A stretch of DNA of 11,360 nucleotides, taken from positions 1 through 11,360 of the forward strand of contig JBEVNX010000109.1 in NCBI GenBank assembly GCA_040507895.1, written 5' to 3'. Every line of letters starts with the position of its first letter. Position 1 is the stretch's first letter. The DNA comes from JBEVNX01 sp040507895. Its GTDB lineage: Bacteria > Desulfobacterota > Binatia > JACPRU01. Both the position numbers and the translations under genes were made by a program. The notes under the pieces were generated by a model. That model was given only the letters and a program-made list of their open reading frames with translations, was not told the DNA's origin and did not search any database. Shown here piece after piece: positions 1-6,091 of the stretch.

Positions 1-2
1 GC

Positions 3-932
3 ATCCCCGGTGGTTTGGCCGACGAGGAAATCTCACGCCGGGCGCGCTGGAGCGACGTACCGCGCTCGGCGTTCGATCCTCAGGCGCGGCTCGCGCTCAT
101 GGACGAGGAAGGCATCGACGTGGCGGTGCTCTACCCCACGCTCTGGCTGCTCTACGGCGACATCCGCGACCCCACGGTCGCTGCCGCGGCTTGCCGCGCC
201 TACGACGACTGGATGGCCGACTTTTGCCGTACCGATCCGCGCCGGCTGTTCGCCGTCGCGCCGATGCCCATCCAGGGCGTAGACGAGGCGGTTCGAGAAA
301 TGCGCCGCGTGGTGAAAGACCTCGGCTTCAAGGCGGTGTTCGTGAGGCCGAATCCATTCAACGGCCGCCGCCTCTGCGACCCCGCTTACGATCCATTCTG
401 GCAAGAGGCCGAAGCGCTCGCCATTCCCGTCGCGATCCACTCGAGCTTCGGCACGCGCATGCCCACGCTTGGCGGCGACCGCTACAAGAACCCGTTCTTC
501 TTCCACATGGTCTGTCACACCTTCGAGCTCATGGCCGCGGCGATGGACGTCGTCTGCGGCGGCGTGCTCGCCAAGTTCCCGCGCCTTCGGGTCGGCTTCC
601 TCGAGTCCGGCGTGGGCTGGCTCGGCTACTGGCTCGATCGCATGGATGGCCACTTCGAGAAGATGGGACCGTACGTGCCGTGGCTGAAGAGAAAGCCGAG
701 CGAGTACTTTCTCGAGCAGTGCTTCCTCTCGCTCGACCCCGACGAGCGGACGGTGGCGGCGATGGTCGAGCTCGGCGCGGAGCGGACGATCCTTTGGGGG
801 TCCGACTTCCCGCACTTCGATTGCACCTATCCCGGCCTGGTGCGCGAGATCGAGCACGCGTGCGCCGGGCTTCCCCCGCAGGCCTGGGCGAACATCCGCG
901 AGCAGAACGCAGCGCGGTTCTACAACCTCTAG
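3..932 (+). CDS. Amidohydrolase_2 family metal-dependent hydrolase/decarboxylase (5' partial)
   Basis: The frame is open from the first bases of the window, so the true start lies to the left. A TTG at 15 is only an internal codon. What is seen, numbered from that TTG: a TIM-barrel-like pattern with IPVAIHSS (His142), KFPRLRVGFLESGVGWLGYW at about 188-207, and WGSDFPH at 261-267 with Asp264 as the probable metal ligand, ending at a TAG. These are hallmarks of the amidohydrolase_2 (ACMSD-like) family, whose members hydrolyse or decarboxylate small carboxylic and aromatic acids using one divalent metal. The N-terminal HxH metal motif expected in the family is missing because the start is off the window; roughly 50-70 residues are absent. 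The substrate cannot be told. The gene converges on the SDR gene across a long inverted repeat. Family is secure; exact reaction is unknown. Confidence 0.9.
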   Translation: MPGGLADEEISRRARWSDVPRSAFDPQARLALMDEEGIDVAVLYPTLWLLYGDIRDPTVAAAACRAYDDWMADFCRTDPRRLFAVAPMPIQGVDEAVREMRRVVKDLGFKAVFVRPNPFNGRRLCDPAYDPFWQEAEALAIPVAIHSSFGTRMPTLGGDRYKNPFFFHMVCHTFELMAAAMDVVCGGVLAKFPRLRVGFLESGVGWLGYWLDRMDGHFEKMGPYVPWLKRKPSEYFLEQCFLSLDPDERTVAAMVELGAERTILWGSDFPHFDCTYPGLVREIEHACAGLPPQAWANIREQNAARFYNL

Positions 933-940
933 GCACCTCG

Positions 941-1026
941 GCAGCGAAGCGAAGCCCGTGAGGGTCGCCTGGGTCCGGACTCTTCGCCGTGCACAGCGGC
1001 GACCCTCATGGGCTCCGTTTCGCTGC
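941..1026. repeat. Long near-perfect inverted repeat (29-bp arms) between convergent genes; possible bidirectional terminator or palindromic element
   Basis: Left arm 941-969 (begins gcagcgaagcgaagccc) is the reverse complement of right arm 998-1026 (ends ctccgtttcgctgc) at 26 of 29 positions. The loop 970-997 holds the 8-bp palindrome gtccggac (973-980) and an alternative small hairpin cgccg/cggcg (985-1001). It begins 8 nt after the amidohydrolase stop and ends 17 nt before the SDR stop on the other strand, where a bidirectional terminator would sit. There is no T-tract on either side, so intrinsic termination is not proven. The long conserved arms would also fit a dispersed palindromic (REP-like) element. 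Confidence 0.75.
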
Positions 1027-1043
1027 GTCCCTGACCTTTACCT

Positions 1044-1886
1044 TTAGTGCATCTCTTGCCCGCCGGTGGTGTTGATTGCCGAGCCGGTGATGTACCGTCC
1101 CTGCTCGGAGGCGAGGAAGAGCACGAGGTCTGCGACGTCTTGGGGCTTCTGGAAGCGGCCGAGCGGGATCTGCGGCAGGATCGACTTCTTCAGCTCCTCC
1201 ACGCTCTGACCGGAGAGCTTGGTGTAAGCTTCCCAGAGTCCGCCCCGTAGATCGAGAAGCGGGGTCTCGACGGTGCCCGGGCAGACGGAGTTCACGGTGA
1301 TGTTGTGCCGCCCGAGCTCCTTCGCCGCCACCTGCGTCAGGCCCACGATCGCGAACTTGGCCGCGCAGTACGCCCCGAGCAGCGGCCATCCGGTCTTTCC
1401 CGCCTGGCTCGCGACGTTGACGATCGCGCCACCTTCGCCCTGGCGAATCATCTGCCGCGCCGACTCGCGGATGCCGAGCATAGTGCCGAGCGCCATCACG
1501 TCGAGATTCTGGCGCCAGGCCTCGACCGTGAGCTCGGTGATCGGCACCAGGCCGAGCCCGATGCCGGCGTTGTTGACCATGACGTCCAGGCGGCCGAAGC
1601 ACTCGACGGTGCGCCTCACGAGCGTCGCGACGTCGTCCTCCTTCGAGACGTCGGCGAAAACGACCTCGGCCTCGCTCCCCTTCTTCACGAGATCGGCGCG
1701 AATCGTATCGATCTCGCTTCGCGCCGCGACCTGATAGTCGGGGAAGCGCTCGAACGAGCGGCCGATGTCCGACAGGACGACCTTCGCCCCCTCGGCGGCC
1801 AGTGCGCGCGCGATCGCTTCACCGATCCCTCCGACGCGGCCCGCCCCGGTGACGACCGCGACCTTTCCCGAAAGCCTGGTGTCCAT
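1044..1886 (-). CDS. Short-chain dehydrogenase/reductase (SDR) family oxidoreductase
   Basis: A 280-residue classical SDR, the usual length for a FabG-like enzyme plus a short insertion. Seen: a Rossmann glycine loop TGAGRVGGIG at 13-22, two residues longer than the usual TGxxxGIG; Asp40 at the end of beta-2, which in this family favours NAD(H); NNAG at 105-108; catalytic Ser160, Tyr173 and Lys177 (YCAAK); and the PG motif VCPG at 201-204. An extra stretch at about 41-60 lengthens the region after beta-2. It should interconvert an alcohol and a ketone; the substrate is unknown. It is the last gene of the minus-strand operon, 18 bp after the stress-protein stop. The ATG at 1886 has no Shine-Dalgarno; a TATAGA lies 8 nt upstream. 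Translational coupling or an internal leaderless start are both possible. Family certain, substrate not. Confidence 0.95.
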   Translation of the reverse strand: MDTRLSGKVAVVTGAGRVGGIGEAIARALAAEGAKVVLSDIGRSFERFPDYQVAARSEIDTIRADLVKKGSEAEVVFADVSKEDDVATLVRRTVECFGRLDVMVNNAGIGLGLVPITELTVEAWRQNLDVMALGTMLGIRESARQMIRQGEGGAIVNVASQAGKTGWPLLGAYCAAKFAIVGLTQVAAKELGRHNITVNSVCPGTVETPLLDLRGGLWEAYTKLSGQSVEELKKSILPQIPLGRFQKPQDVADLVLFLASEQGRYITGSAINTTGGQEMH

Positions 1887-1904
1887 GGCGCCGATCTATA
1901 CGAA

Positions 1905-2858
1905 CTAGGCGCGGAGCCGCAACGTCACCACCGACGCCCGCGAGCGGCGCGCCACGGTTTCCGCCGTGCTGCCGAGCACGAGCTGGAAGAAGCCACTCAG
2001 TGGGAACCGCTCGATGTCCCGTCGGCCAGCGGTCCCCATGGTGATCACGTCGGGCTTCCAGCTCTTCTCCTCTTCGAGGACTCCGCTCGCCCGGTCGTAG
2101 GCCACGACGACGGCCGTCTCGTGCGGAATCTCCCCGAGGTGCTCGGCCGCGAAGCGATCGAGGCGCTCTTTCGCCGCACGCTCCGCCCGGGCGATGCTCA
2201 CCGGCTCGTCCGGTGTGAAGCCGTAGACCTCCCGGTTCACTTCGAGGTTCGAAGGCTCGGTCAGAATGACGTGCTGCAGACGCACCCGCCCGCGTTGCGC
2301 CTCGGCGATCGAGCCCGCGAGCCGCGCGACCGCGGCCGAAGCGCGGTCGAACGCGACCGGCGCCAGCACGTTCTTCATCGATTCTTGCGAGGCAAATTCG
2401 GGCAGCGACGAAGCTCCCCAGACGGCGCAGGGGCTGCTGCGAATGAGCTTCTCATGAAGCCCGCCTTGAAGGCGCGCGGAGATCTCGCTCGCAGTCGACT
2501 TCGACACGACGATCAGATCCGCGTCGATCTCGCGCTGCGCGTCGAGAATGGCGGTCGCGGGATTCGACGTGTGCGGCGTCATCACTCGCCACGGCACCTT
2601 GCCGAGATGCTCCCTGGCGAGGTTCTCGAGCATCTGGCGCGCGACGGTCTCGGCGTGCTCCTCATTGGCTCCGCCGGCCTCCTCCGGCCGGTAGACCGCC
2701 CGGTGGAGCCGATAGGATTGAGTCGGTACGGCGTGCAGCAGCGTCACCTCGCCCTCGTTCACCTCGGCGATGCGCCGCGCGAAGTTGATCACGGCGTTCG
2801 TCCGCTCCTCAAGACTGAACGCTGCCAGGAGCCTCTTGAACCTTCGACTGACTCTCAT
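1905..2858 (-). CDS. Tandem-domain universal stress protein (UspA family)
   Basis: A 317-residue cytoplasmic protein made of two UspA folds, about 6-150 and 160-316. The halves still align: AREHLGKVPW (81-90) against AAEHLGEIPH (237-246), and DADLIVVSK (112-120) against KPDVITMGT (268-276). The C-terminal half keeps an ATP-binding-type pattern, Asp171 at the end of its first strand and Gly275-x2-Gly278 followed by Gly296-Ser297. The second gap is 17 residues rather than the usual 9. The N-terminal half lacks the glycine signature and is probably non-binding. UspA proteins act as nucleotide-sensing or stress-survival factors. The ATG start is fixed by GGGAGG at 2865-2870 with 6-nt spacing. It sits 51 bp downstream of the DUF2173-like gene and 18 bp upstream of the SDR, so one transcript is likely. 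Confidence 0.92.
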   Translation of the reverse strand: MRVSRRFKRLLAAFSLEERTNAVINFARRIAEVNEGEVTLLHAVPTQSYRLHRAVYRPEEAGGANEEHAETVARQMLENLAREHLGKVPWRVMTPHTSNPATAILDAQREIDADLIVVSKSTASEISARLQGGLHEKLIRSSPCAVWGASSLPEFASQESMKNVLAPVAFDRASAAVARLAGSIAEAQRGRVRLQHVILTEPSNLEVNREVYGFTPDEPVSIARAERAAKERLDRFAAEHLGEIPHETAVVVAYDRASGVLEEEKSWKPDVITMGTAGRRDIERFPLSGFFQLVLGSTAETVARRSRASVVTLRLRA

Positions 2859-2909
2859 GGCGTGCCTCCCGCCGTAGAAGAAACGACCCGCGTCGCCACG
2901 GTGCGCGTC

Positions 2910-3557
2910 TCAGCGCATGACGGCGCGATGAAGCTCGTGCGTCTCCGCCTCGCCGGCCTCGGCTAGGAGCCAGCAACACGAGCTCGCCGCGATCACCCAG
3001 TCACCCCCGGCGTACAGCCAGCTCTTCACGGGCGTCCATCTCGTCTTGGAGAGATGCTCGAACGCAGTCGCCAGGCCGCCGAGCGCCGCCGTCGTCGAGG
3101 TGACGAACTCCGTCGCGGTCGCGCGCACCGCGGGGCTGAGGCCCAGCGCCTGCTTGCACTCGATCTCGCCGACCTCGCTCGCGTAGTACGCAGCCAAGCG
3201 GACGCCGGGCAGGCCGGCGAGCTCTTGAAGCCCCCGGTCCGTGGCACCCGGCTGCGGCATGAACTCGGACTGCGCCGTGCGAACGATCGCCCAGTGGTCC
3301 TGCCGGATCACCGACGACATGTCGCCCCCGGAGAAGATGAACCCATGATACGGCACGAGATGCAGCCCGCTGAGATGGGAGAACGACGCGGCCATCGTGC
3401 TGAGAAACATCCGGACCGTCGCCGCGAACTGCGACGACAGCATCGCCAACTCGGCCGAAAACGCCTCGTTCGACTTGTAGGCGACGAGCTTGCCGTCCGG
3501 CGTGAACTCGCCGACCGCGACCGTTCCGGCCTTCCCGATTGTTCTCTCGAGAACCAT
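2910..3557 (-). CDS. Tandem-duplicated DUF2173-like (roadblock-like) protein
   Basis: A 215-residue soluble protein with no signal peptide or membrane helix. The first half has AVGEFTPDGKLVAYK (14-28), then FSHLSGLHLVPYHGFIFSGG (59-78). The second half has LAGLPGVRLAAYYASEVGEI (113-132) and FEHLSKTRWTPVKSWLYAGG (166-185). The pattern GEFTPDGKLVxYK, then LSG...P..GW..SGGD, is what I recall for DUF2173 (Pfam PF09941), a family usually of about 110 residues and unknown function. This protein therefore looks like two such units fused. The second unit has lost the FTPDGK turn. The duplication is seen directly; the family name is from memory. The ATG is supported by AGGAGG at 3565-3570, 7 nt upstream. 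It is the first gene of the operon with the stress protein and SDR, which suggests a sensing or regulatory role, but no function is established. Confidence 0.85.
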   Translation of the reverse strand: MVLERTIGKAGTVAVGEFTPDGKLVAYKSNEAFSAELAMLSSQFAATVRMFLSTMAASFSHLSGLHLVPYHGFIFSGGDMSSVIRQDHWAIVRTAQSEFMPQPGATDRGLQELAGLPGVRLAAYYASEVGEIECKQALGLSPAVRATATEFVTSTTAALGGLATAFEHLSKTRWTPVKSWLYAGGDWVIAASSCCWLLAEAGEAETHELHRAVMR

Positions 3558-3564
3558 GGCGGAA

Positions 3565-3570
3565 CCTCCT
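3565..3570 (-). promoter_or_regulatory. Strong Shine-Dalgarno for the DUF2173-like gene
   Basis: On the minus strand this reads AGGAGG, 7 nt before the ATG at 3557. It fixes the start and shows that this genome does use canonical ribosome binding sites. Confidence 0.85.
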
Positions 3571-3576
3571 GCGCGG

Positions 3577-3596
3577 CAGCGTCTCTCGTGACGCTG
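3577..3596 (-). promoter_or_regulatory. Hairpin in the predicted 5' leader of the DUF2173-USP-SDR operon
   Basis: A perfect 7-bp inverted repeat, cagcgtc at 3577-3583 and gacgctg at 3590-3596, with a 6-nt loop. It lies just upstream of the Shine-Dalgarno and inside the predicted leader if transcription starts near 3598. It could modulate translation or mRNA stability; at this length chance is not excluded. Confidence 0.35.
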
Positions 3597-3604
3597 GACC
3601 TCGA

Positions 3605-3634
3605 ATGCTAGTGCGGGAGAGTACCGAGCGTCAA
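3605..3634 (-). promoter_or_regulatory. Predicted sigma70-type promoter of the DUF2173-USP-SDR operon
   Basis: On the minus strand: TTGACG (3634-3629), an 18-nt spacer, then TAGCAT (3610-3605), giving a start near 3598 and a leader of about 40 nt. The -35 box lies in a perfect 6-bp inverted repeat, ccgagc (3624-3629) and gctcgg (3635-3640), spaced by 5 nt, which could be an operator. Box matches are 5/6 and 4/6 to the consensus. Confidence 0.5.
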
Positions 3635-3661
3635 GCTCGGAAGCGTCGCCGGAGCCGAGGA

Positions 3662-3690
3662 TTGACGAGGGTTCCTGCAGCGCCTAATTC
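3662..3690 (+). promoter_or_regulatory. Possible promoter of the SH3b gene, implying a leaderless mRNA
   Basis: TTGACG (3662-3667), a 17-nt spacer, then TAATTC (3685-3690), a poor -10 box. The start of transcription would be near 3697, two bases before the ATG at 3699. No Shine-Dalgarno precedes that ATG, which agrees with leaderless translation. The weak -10 box keeps confidence low. Confidence 0.35.
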
Positions 3691-3698
3691 AGTGGCGG

Positions 3699-4256
3699 AT
3701 GGTGCTCCGACCGCGCGCGCGGATTGCTTCGATCAGTCTAGTGCTTTTCATCTTCCTGGCGCCGAGCGCGCGAGCGCAGGTCCCCGAGAGCGATTCGTCG
3801 AGGAGCCAACCGGGCGAGTTCGTCATCAACCGGCCTGCCGGCCTGTACGCCGAGCCGAGCGCAGAGGCGCAAATCATCCGCCGGCTGCGGCCCCGCACGT
3901 TGATCCAGGTCGTCGAAGTGCTGGATCAGTGGTACAAGGTGCATTCCACAACCGGCCACGAGGATGGATACGTGCGGCGCTCCTACGCGGACCCGTTCCG
4001 GGGCGGCGGTGGAGGCGCGGCGGCTCGCGGGCAGCGGTTTCGCGTCGGCACCTTCAAGCTCGTCGATCCCGTGGTCGTGCGTGAGCAACCGGACATGAGC
4101 TCGCGCAAGCTCGCCACGCTGAAGGCCGGCGTCGAGGTTCACGTCGTAGACAAGGACCCAAGCGGCCTCTGGTACAAGATCGAATCGGAGACCGGCAACC
4201 GCCCGCCGGGATGGATCCCCACGCAGGCCGCCAAGCGCCTCGACGCCGCTCGCTGA
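3699..4256 (+). CDS. Secreted/periplasmic protein with two bacterial SH3 (SH3b) domains
   Basis: A 185-residue protein. Residues 1-26 form a signal peptide: basic MVLRPRAR, a hydrophobic core SISLVLFIFLAP, and a SARA|Q cleavage site. Two SH3b units follow: about 40-99 (INRPAGLYAEPSAEAQIIRR, then DQWYKVHS and GYVRRSY) and about 113-182 (VVVREQPDMSSRKLATLKAG, then GLWYKIES and GWIPTQA). A Gly/Ala-rich linker at 102-109 separates them. Both show the SH3_3 pattern of a turn with xxREQPxxxS followed by WYKV and GWI. Such domains bind peptidoglycan peptides or serve as envelope adaptors; no catalytic domain is present. The ATG at 3699 is chosen because it gives the complete signal peptide; there is no clear ribosome binding site. 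It is divergent from the stress operon and converges with the acyl-CoA ligase, 15 bp away. Confidence 0.88.
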   Translation: MVLRPRARIASISLVLFIFLAPSARAQVPESDSSRSQPGEFVINRPAGLYAEPSAEAQIIRRLRPRTLIQVVEVLDQWYKVHSTTGHEDGYVRRSYADPFRGGGGGAAARGQRFRVGTFKLVDPVVVREQPDMSSRKLATLKAGVEVHVVDKDPSGLWYKIESETGNRPPGWIPTQAAKRLDAAR

Positions 4257-4281
4257 GCCCAGTCCCTCGTCTCAGGCGAGC
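4248..4281. terminator. Hairpin overlapping both stop codons of convergent genes
   Basis: gctcgctgag (4248-4257) pairs with ctcaggcgagc (4271-4281) with one bulged base and a 13-nt loop. The two genes end only 15 bp apart and their stops lie within the stem, so one hairpin could end both transcripts. No T-run follows on either strand. Confidence 0.4.
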
Positions 4282-5891
4282 GGGTGGTCCTTGAAGCGCT
4301 CGCGCAGCTCCTTCTTCGAGAACTTGCCCACGCTGGTCTTGGGGATCGCCTCGATGAACACCACGTCGTCGGGTAGCCACCACTTGGCGAACAGCGGGCG
4401 GAGGTGATCGAGGATCTCCTCCTTGGTGAGCCGGTCACGAAACTCCTCGCGAGGCACGACGCAAGCGAGCGGGCGCTCTTCCCACTTCGGGTGATGGACG
4501 CCGATCACCGCCGCCTCGAGCACCTTCGGATGACCCATGATGGCGTTCTCGAGCTCGACGCTCGACACCCACTCTCCGCCGGTCTTGATGACGTCCTTGG
4601 CGCGGTCCTGGATCTGGATGTAGCCCTCCGCATCGACGGCGGCGATGTCTCCGGTCTTGAACCAGCCGTCGTGAAACGACTGCGGGCTGCGGGGGTCCTG
4701 GTAGTACTCGCGCACCACCCAGGGGCCGCGCACCTCGATCTCGCCGGCGCTCTTGCCGTCCCAAGGGCACTCGTTGCCGTCATCGCCGACGATGCGGAGC
4801 TCCGTGCACGGCACCGTGAGGCCTTGCTTGGCGAGCACCCGCAGCCGGTCGTCGCGCCCTAGATGCTCGAGCCCGACTTTCACTCGCCCGAGCGACACCA
4901 GAGGCGACGTCTCGGTCATGCCCCAGCCTTGCATCAGTCGAATGCCGCGCCTGTCGAAGCGATCGATCAAGCCGAGAGGCACCGCCGAGCCGCCGCACAG
5001 GACGCGCGTCAGCGCCGATATGTTGCGCGGCTTTTGGTCGAGGTGATCGAGGACGCTCGTCCAGATCGTCGGCACGCCGCCCGACAGCGTCACCCGCTCT
5101 TTCTCGAGCAGCTCCGCCACGTCGGCGGCTTGCAGGTACTGCCCGGGATAGACCTGCTTCGCGCCGACCATCGTGCAGGCGTACGGCATGCACCAGGCGT
5201 TGGCGTGGAACATCGGCACGATCGCCAGCACGCAGTCGCGCTCGCAGAGCGCGAAGCCGTCCGCCATCGCGTGCGCCATCGACTGCAGGTAGAGGGCCCG
5301 GTGGCTGTAGAGGACCCCCTTCGGGTTGCCCGTCGTCCCCGAGGTGTAACACATCGCCGCGGCCTCGTTCTCGTCGAACGTCGGGAAGCGATAGGCGGTG
5401 TCGCCCTGCGAGACGAGATCCTCGTAACTGATGAGCGGCGCGAGAGAAGTGCTCGTCGTCGGCGCGTCTCCCATCACCACGTACGCCCGCACGTGGCGAA
5501 GCTCGGGCGCCACCTTCTCGAGCAGCGGTACGAGCACGTCGTCGACGAAGATCACGCGGTCCTCGGCGTGATTGGCGATGAACGCGATCTGCTCTGCGAA
5601 GAGCCGGATGTTCAGCGTGTGCAGCACGCGTCCGGAGCCGGGAATCGCGAAGTAGAGCTCGAGGTGACGGTCATGGTTCCAGGCGAACGTGCCGACGCGC
5701 TCGCCGGCGACGACGCCGAGCTCGGAAAGCCCCGAGGCCAGTCGTCGGGCGCGGCCGGCGATCTGCGCATACGTCGTGCGCCGCACGCCGGTCGCGGTGC
5801 GCGTCGCAATCTCGCGGTTCGGGTAGAGCTTCTCGGCGCGCTCGAGGAAGTGCGTGAGCAAGAGCGGCCGATCCATCATCAATCCACGCAT
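4272..5891 (-). CDS. AMP-forming acyl-CoA ligase (medium/long-chain or methylthiopropionyl-CoA ligase type)
   Basis: A 539-residue member of the ANL superfamily, which activates a carboxylic acid with ATP and joins it to CoA. Seen: the phosphate loop TSGTTGNPKG (183-192), GWGMTETSP (322-330), GWFKTGD (409-415), the hinge region QIQDRAKDVIKTGGEWVS (426-443), and C-terminal PKTSVGKFSKKELR (517-530) with catalytic Lys523. The opening MRGLMMDRPLLLTHFLERAE is typical of FadD-like and DmdB-like ligases, so I take the ATG at 5891, with GAGGAGG 5 nt upstream, rather than an in-frame ATG 33 nt further out. Length is normal and all core motifs are intact. The acid substrate cannot be decided from sequence; a DmdB role is one option only. 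It is transcribed alone, with a long stem-loop upstream separating it from the transglycosylase. Confidence 0.93.
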   Translation of the reverse strand: MRGLMMDRPLLLTHFLERAEKLYPNREIATRTATGVRRTTYAQIAGRARRLASGLSELGVVAGERVGTFAWNHDRHLELYFAIPGSGRVLHTLNIRLFAEQIAFIANHAEDRVIFVDDVLVPLLEKVAPELRHVRAYVVMGDAPTTSTSLAPLISYEDLVSQGDTAYRFPTFDENEAAAMCYTSGTTGNPKGVLYSHRALYLQSMAHAMADGFALCERDCVLAIVPMFHANAWCMPYACTMVGAKQVYPGQYLQAADVAELLEKERVTLSGGVPTIWTSVLDHLDQKPRNISALTRVLCGGSAVPLGLIDRFDRRGIRLMQGWGMTETSPLVSLGRVKVGLEHLGRDDRLRVLAKQGLTVPCTELRIVGDDGNECPWDGKSAGEIEVRGPWVVREYYQDPRSPQSFHDGWFKTGDIAAVDAEGYIQIQDRAKDVIKTGGEWVSSVELENAIMGHPKVLEAAVIGVHHPKWEERPLACVVPREEFRDRLTKEEILDHLRPLFAKWWLPDDVVFIEAIPKTSVGKFSKKELRERFKDHPLA

Positions 5892-5896
5892 CGGGG

Positions 5897-5903
5897 CCTC
5901 CTC
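5897..5903 (-). promoter_or_regulatory. Shine-Dalgarno deciding the acyl-CoA ligase start
   Basis: Reads GAGGAGG on the minus strand, 5 nt before the ATG at 5891. The longer in-frame start at 5924 would place this site inside the coding region and adds residues not seen at the start of this family. Confidence 0.85.
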
Positions 5904-5975
5904 GGGGACTGCGATTATTCGCAAACCAGGGCGTCGCGTCCAGTTTTGGGGCCGAGGCGAAGGCTCCGCGAGGCC

Positions 5976-6091
5976 CCTCGGTTCGAAATTCGTGTGGATC
6001 GCATCGGCGTCGAGCGCCGCGCCGCGCGCAGCGAGTGTGGGCCGAAGTCACGCCTGCGCCCACGTGATCCAGGCGAATTTTCGGACCGAGG
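5976..6091. repeat. Long imperfect stem-loop directly after the transglycosylase stop
   Basis: Left arm 5976-6009 (begins cctcggttcgaaattcg) pairs with right arm 6057-6091 (ends cgaattttcggaccgagg). I count 28 Watson-Crick and 3 G-T pairs over 34 columns, with one bulge at 6078. The loop is 47 nt. The outer pair touches the base before the transglycosylase stop codon (6092-6094, minus), so in that transcript the structure follows the stop at once. It could be a terminator or mRNA-stabilising stem, or a decaying palindromic element. Its sequence is not related to the 941-1026 repeat. The rest of the 200-bp gap (5892-5975) holds only further short GC-rich dyads and the ligase ribosome binding site. 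Confidence 0.7.

Noticed and set aside
33..857. 274-codon minus-strand frame opposite the amidohydrolase
   Set aside because: No family pattern and biased composition; the amidohydrolase on the + strand is clear.
1305..2966. 553-codon open frame on the + strand opposite the SDR and stress-protein genes
   Set aside because: Composition is Arg/Ala/His/Asp-rich with no domain pattern, and it spans two well-supported minus-strand genes. Long antisense frames are expected in GC-rich coding DNA.
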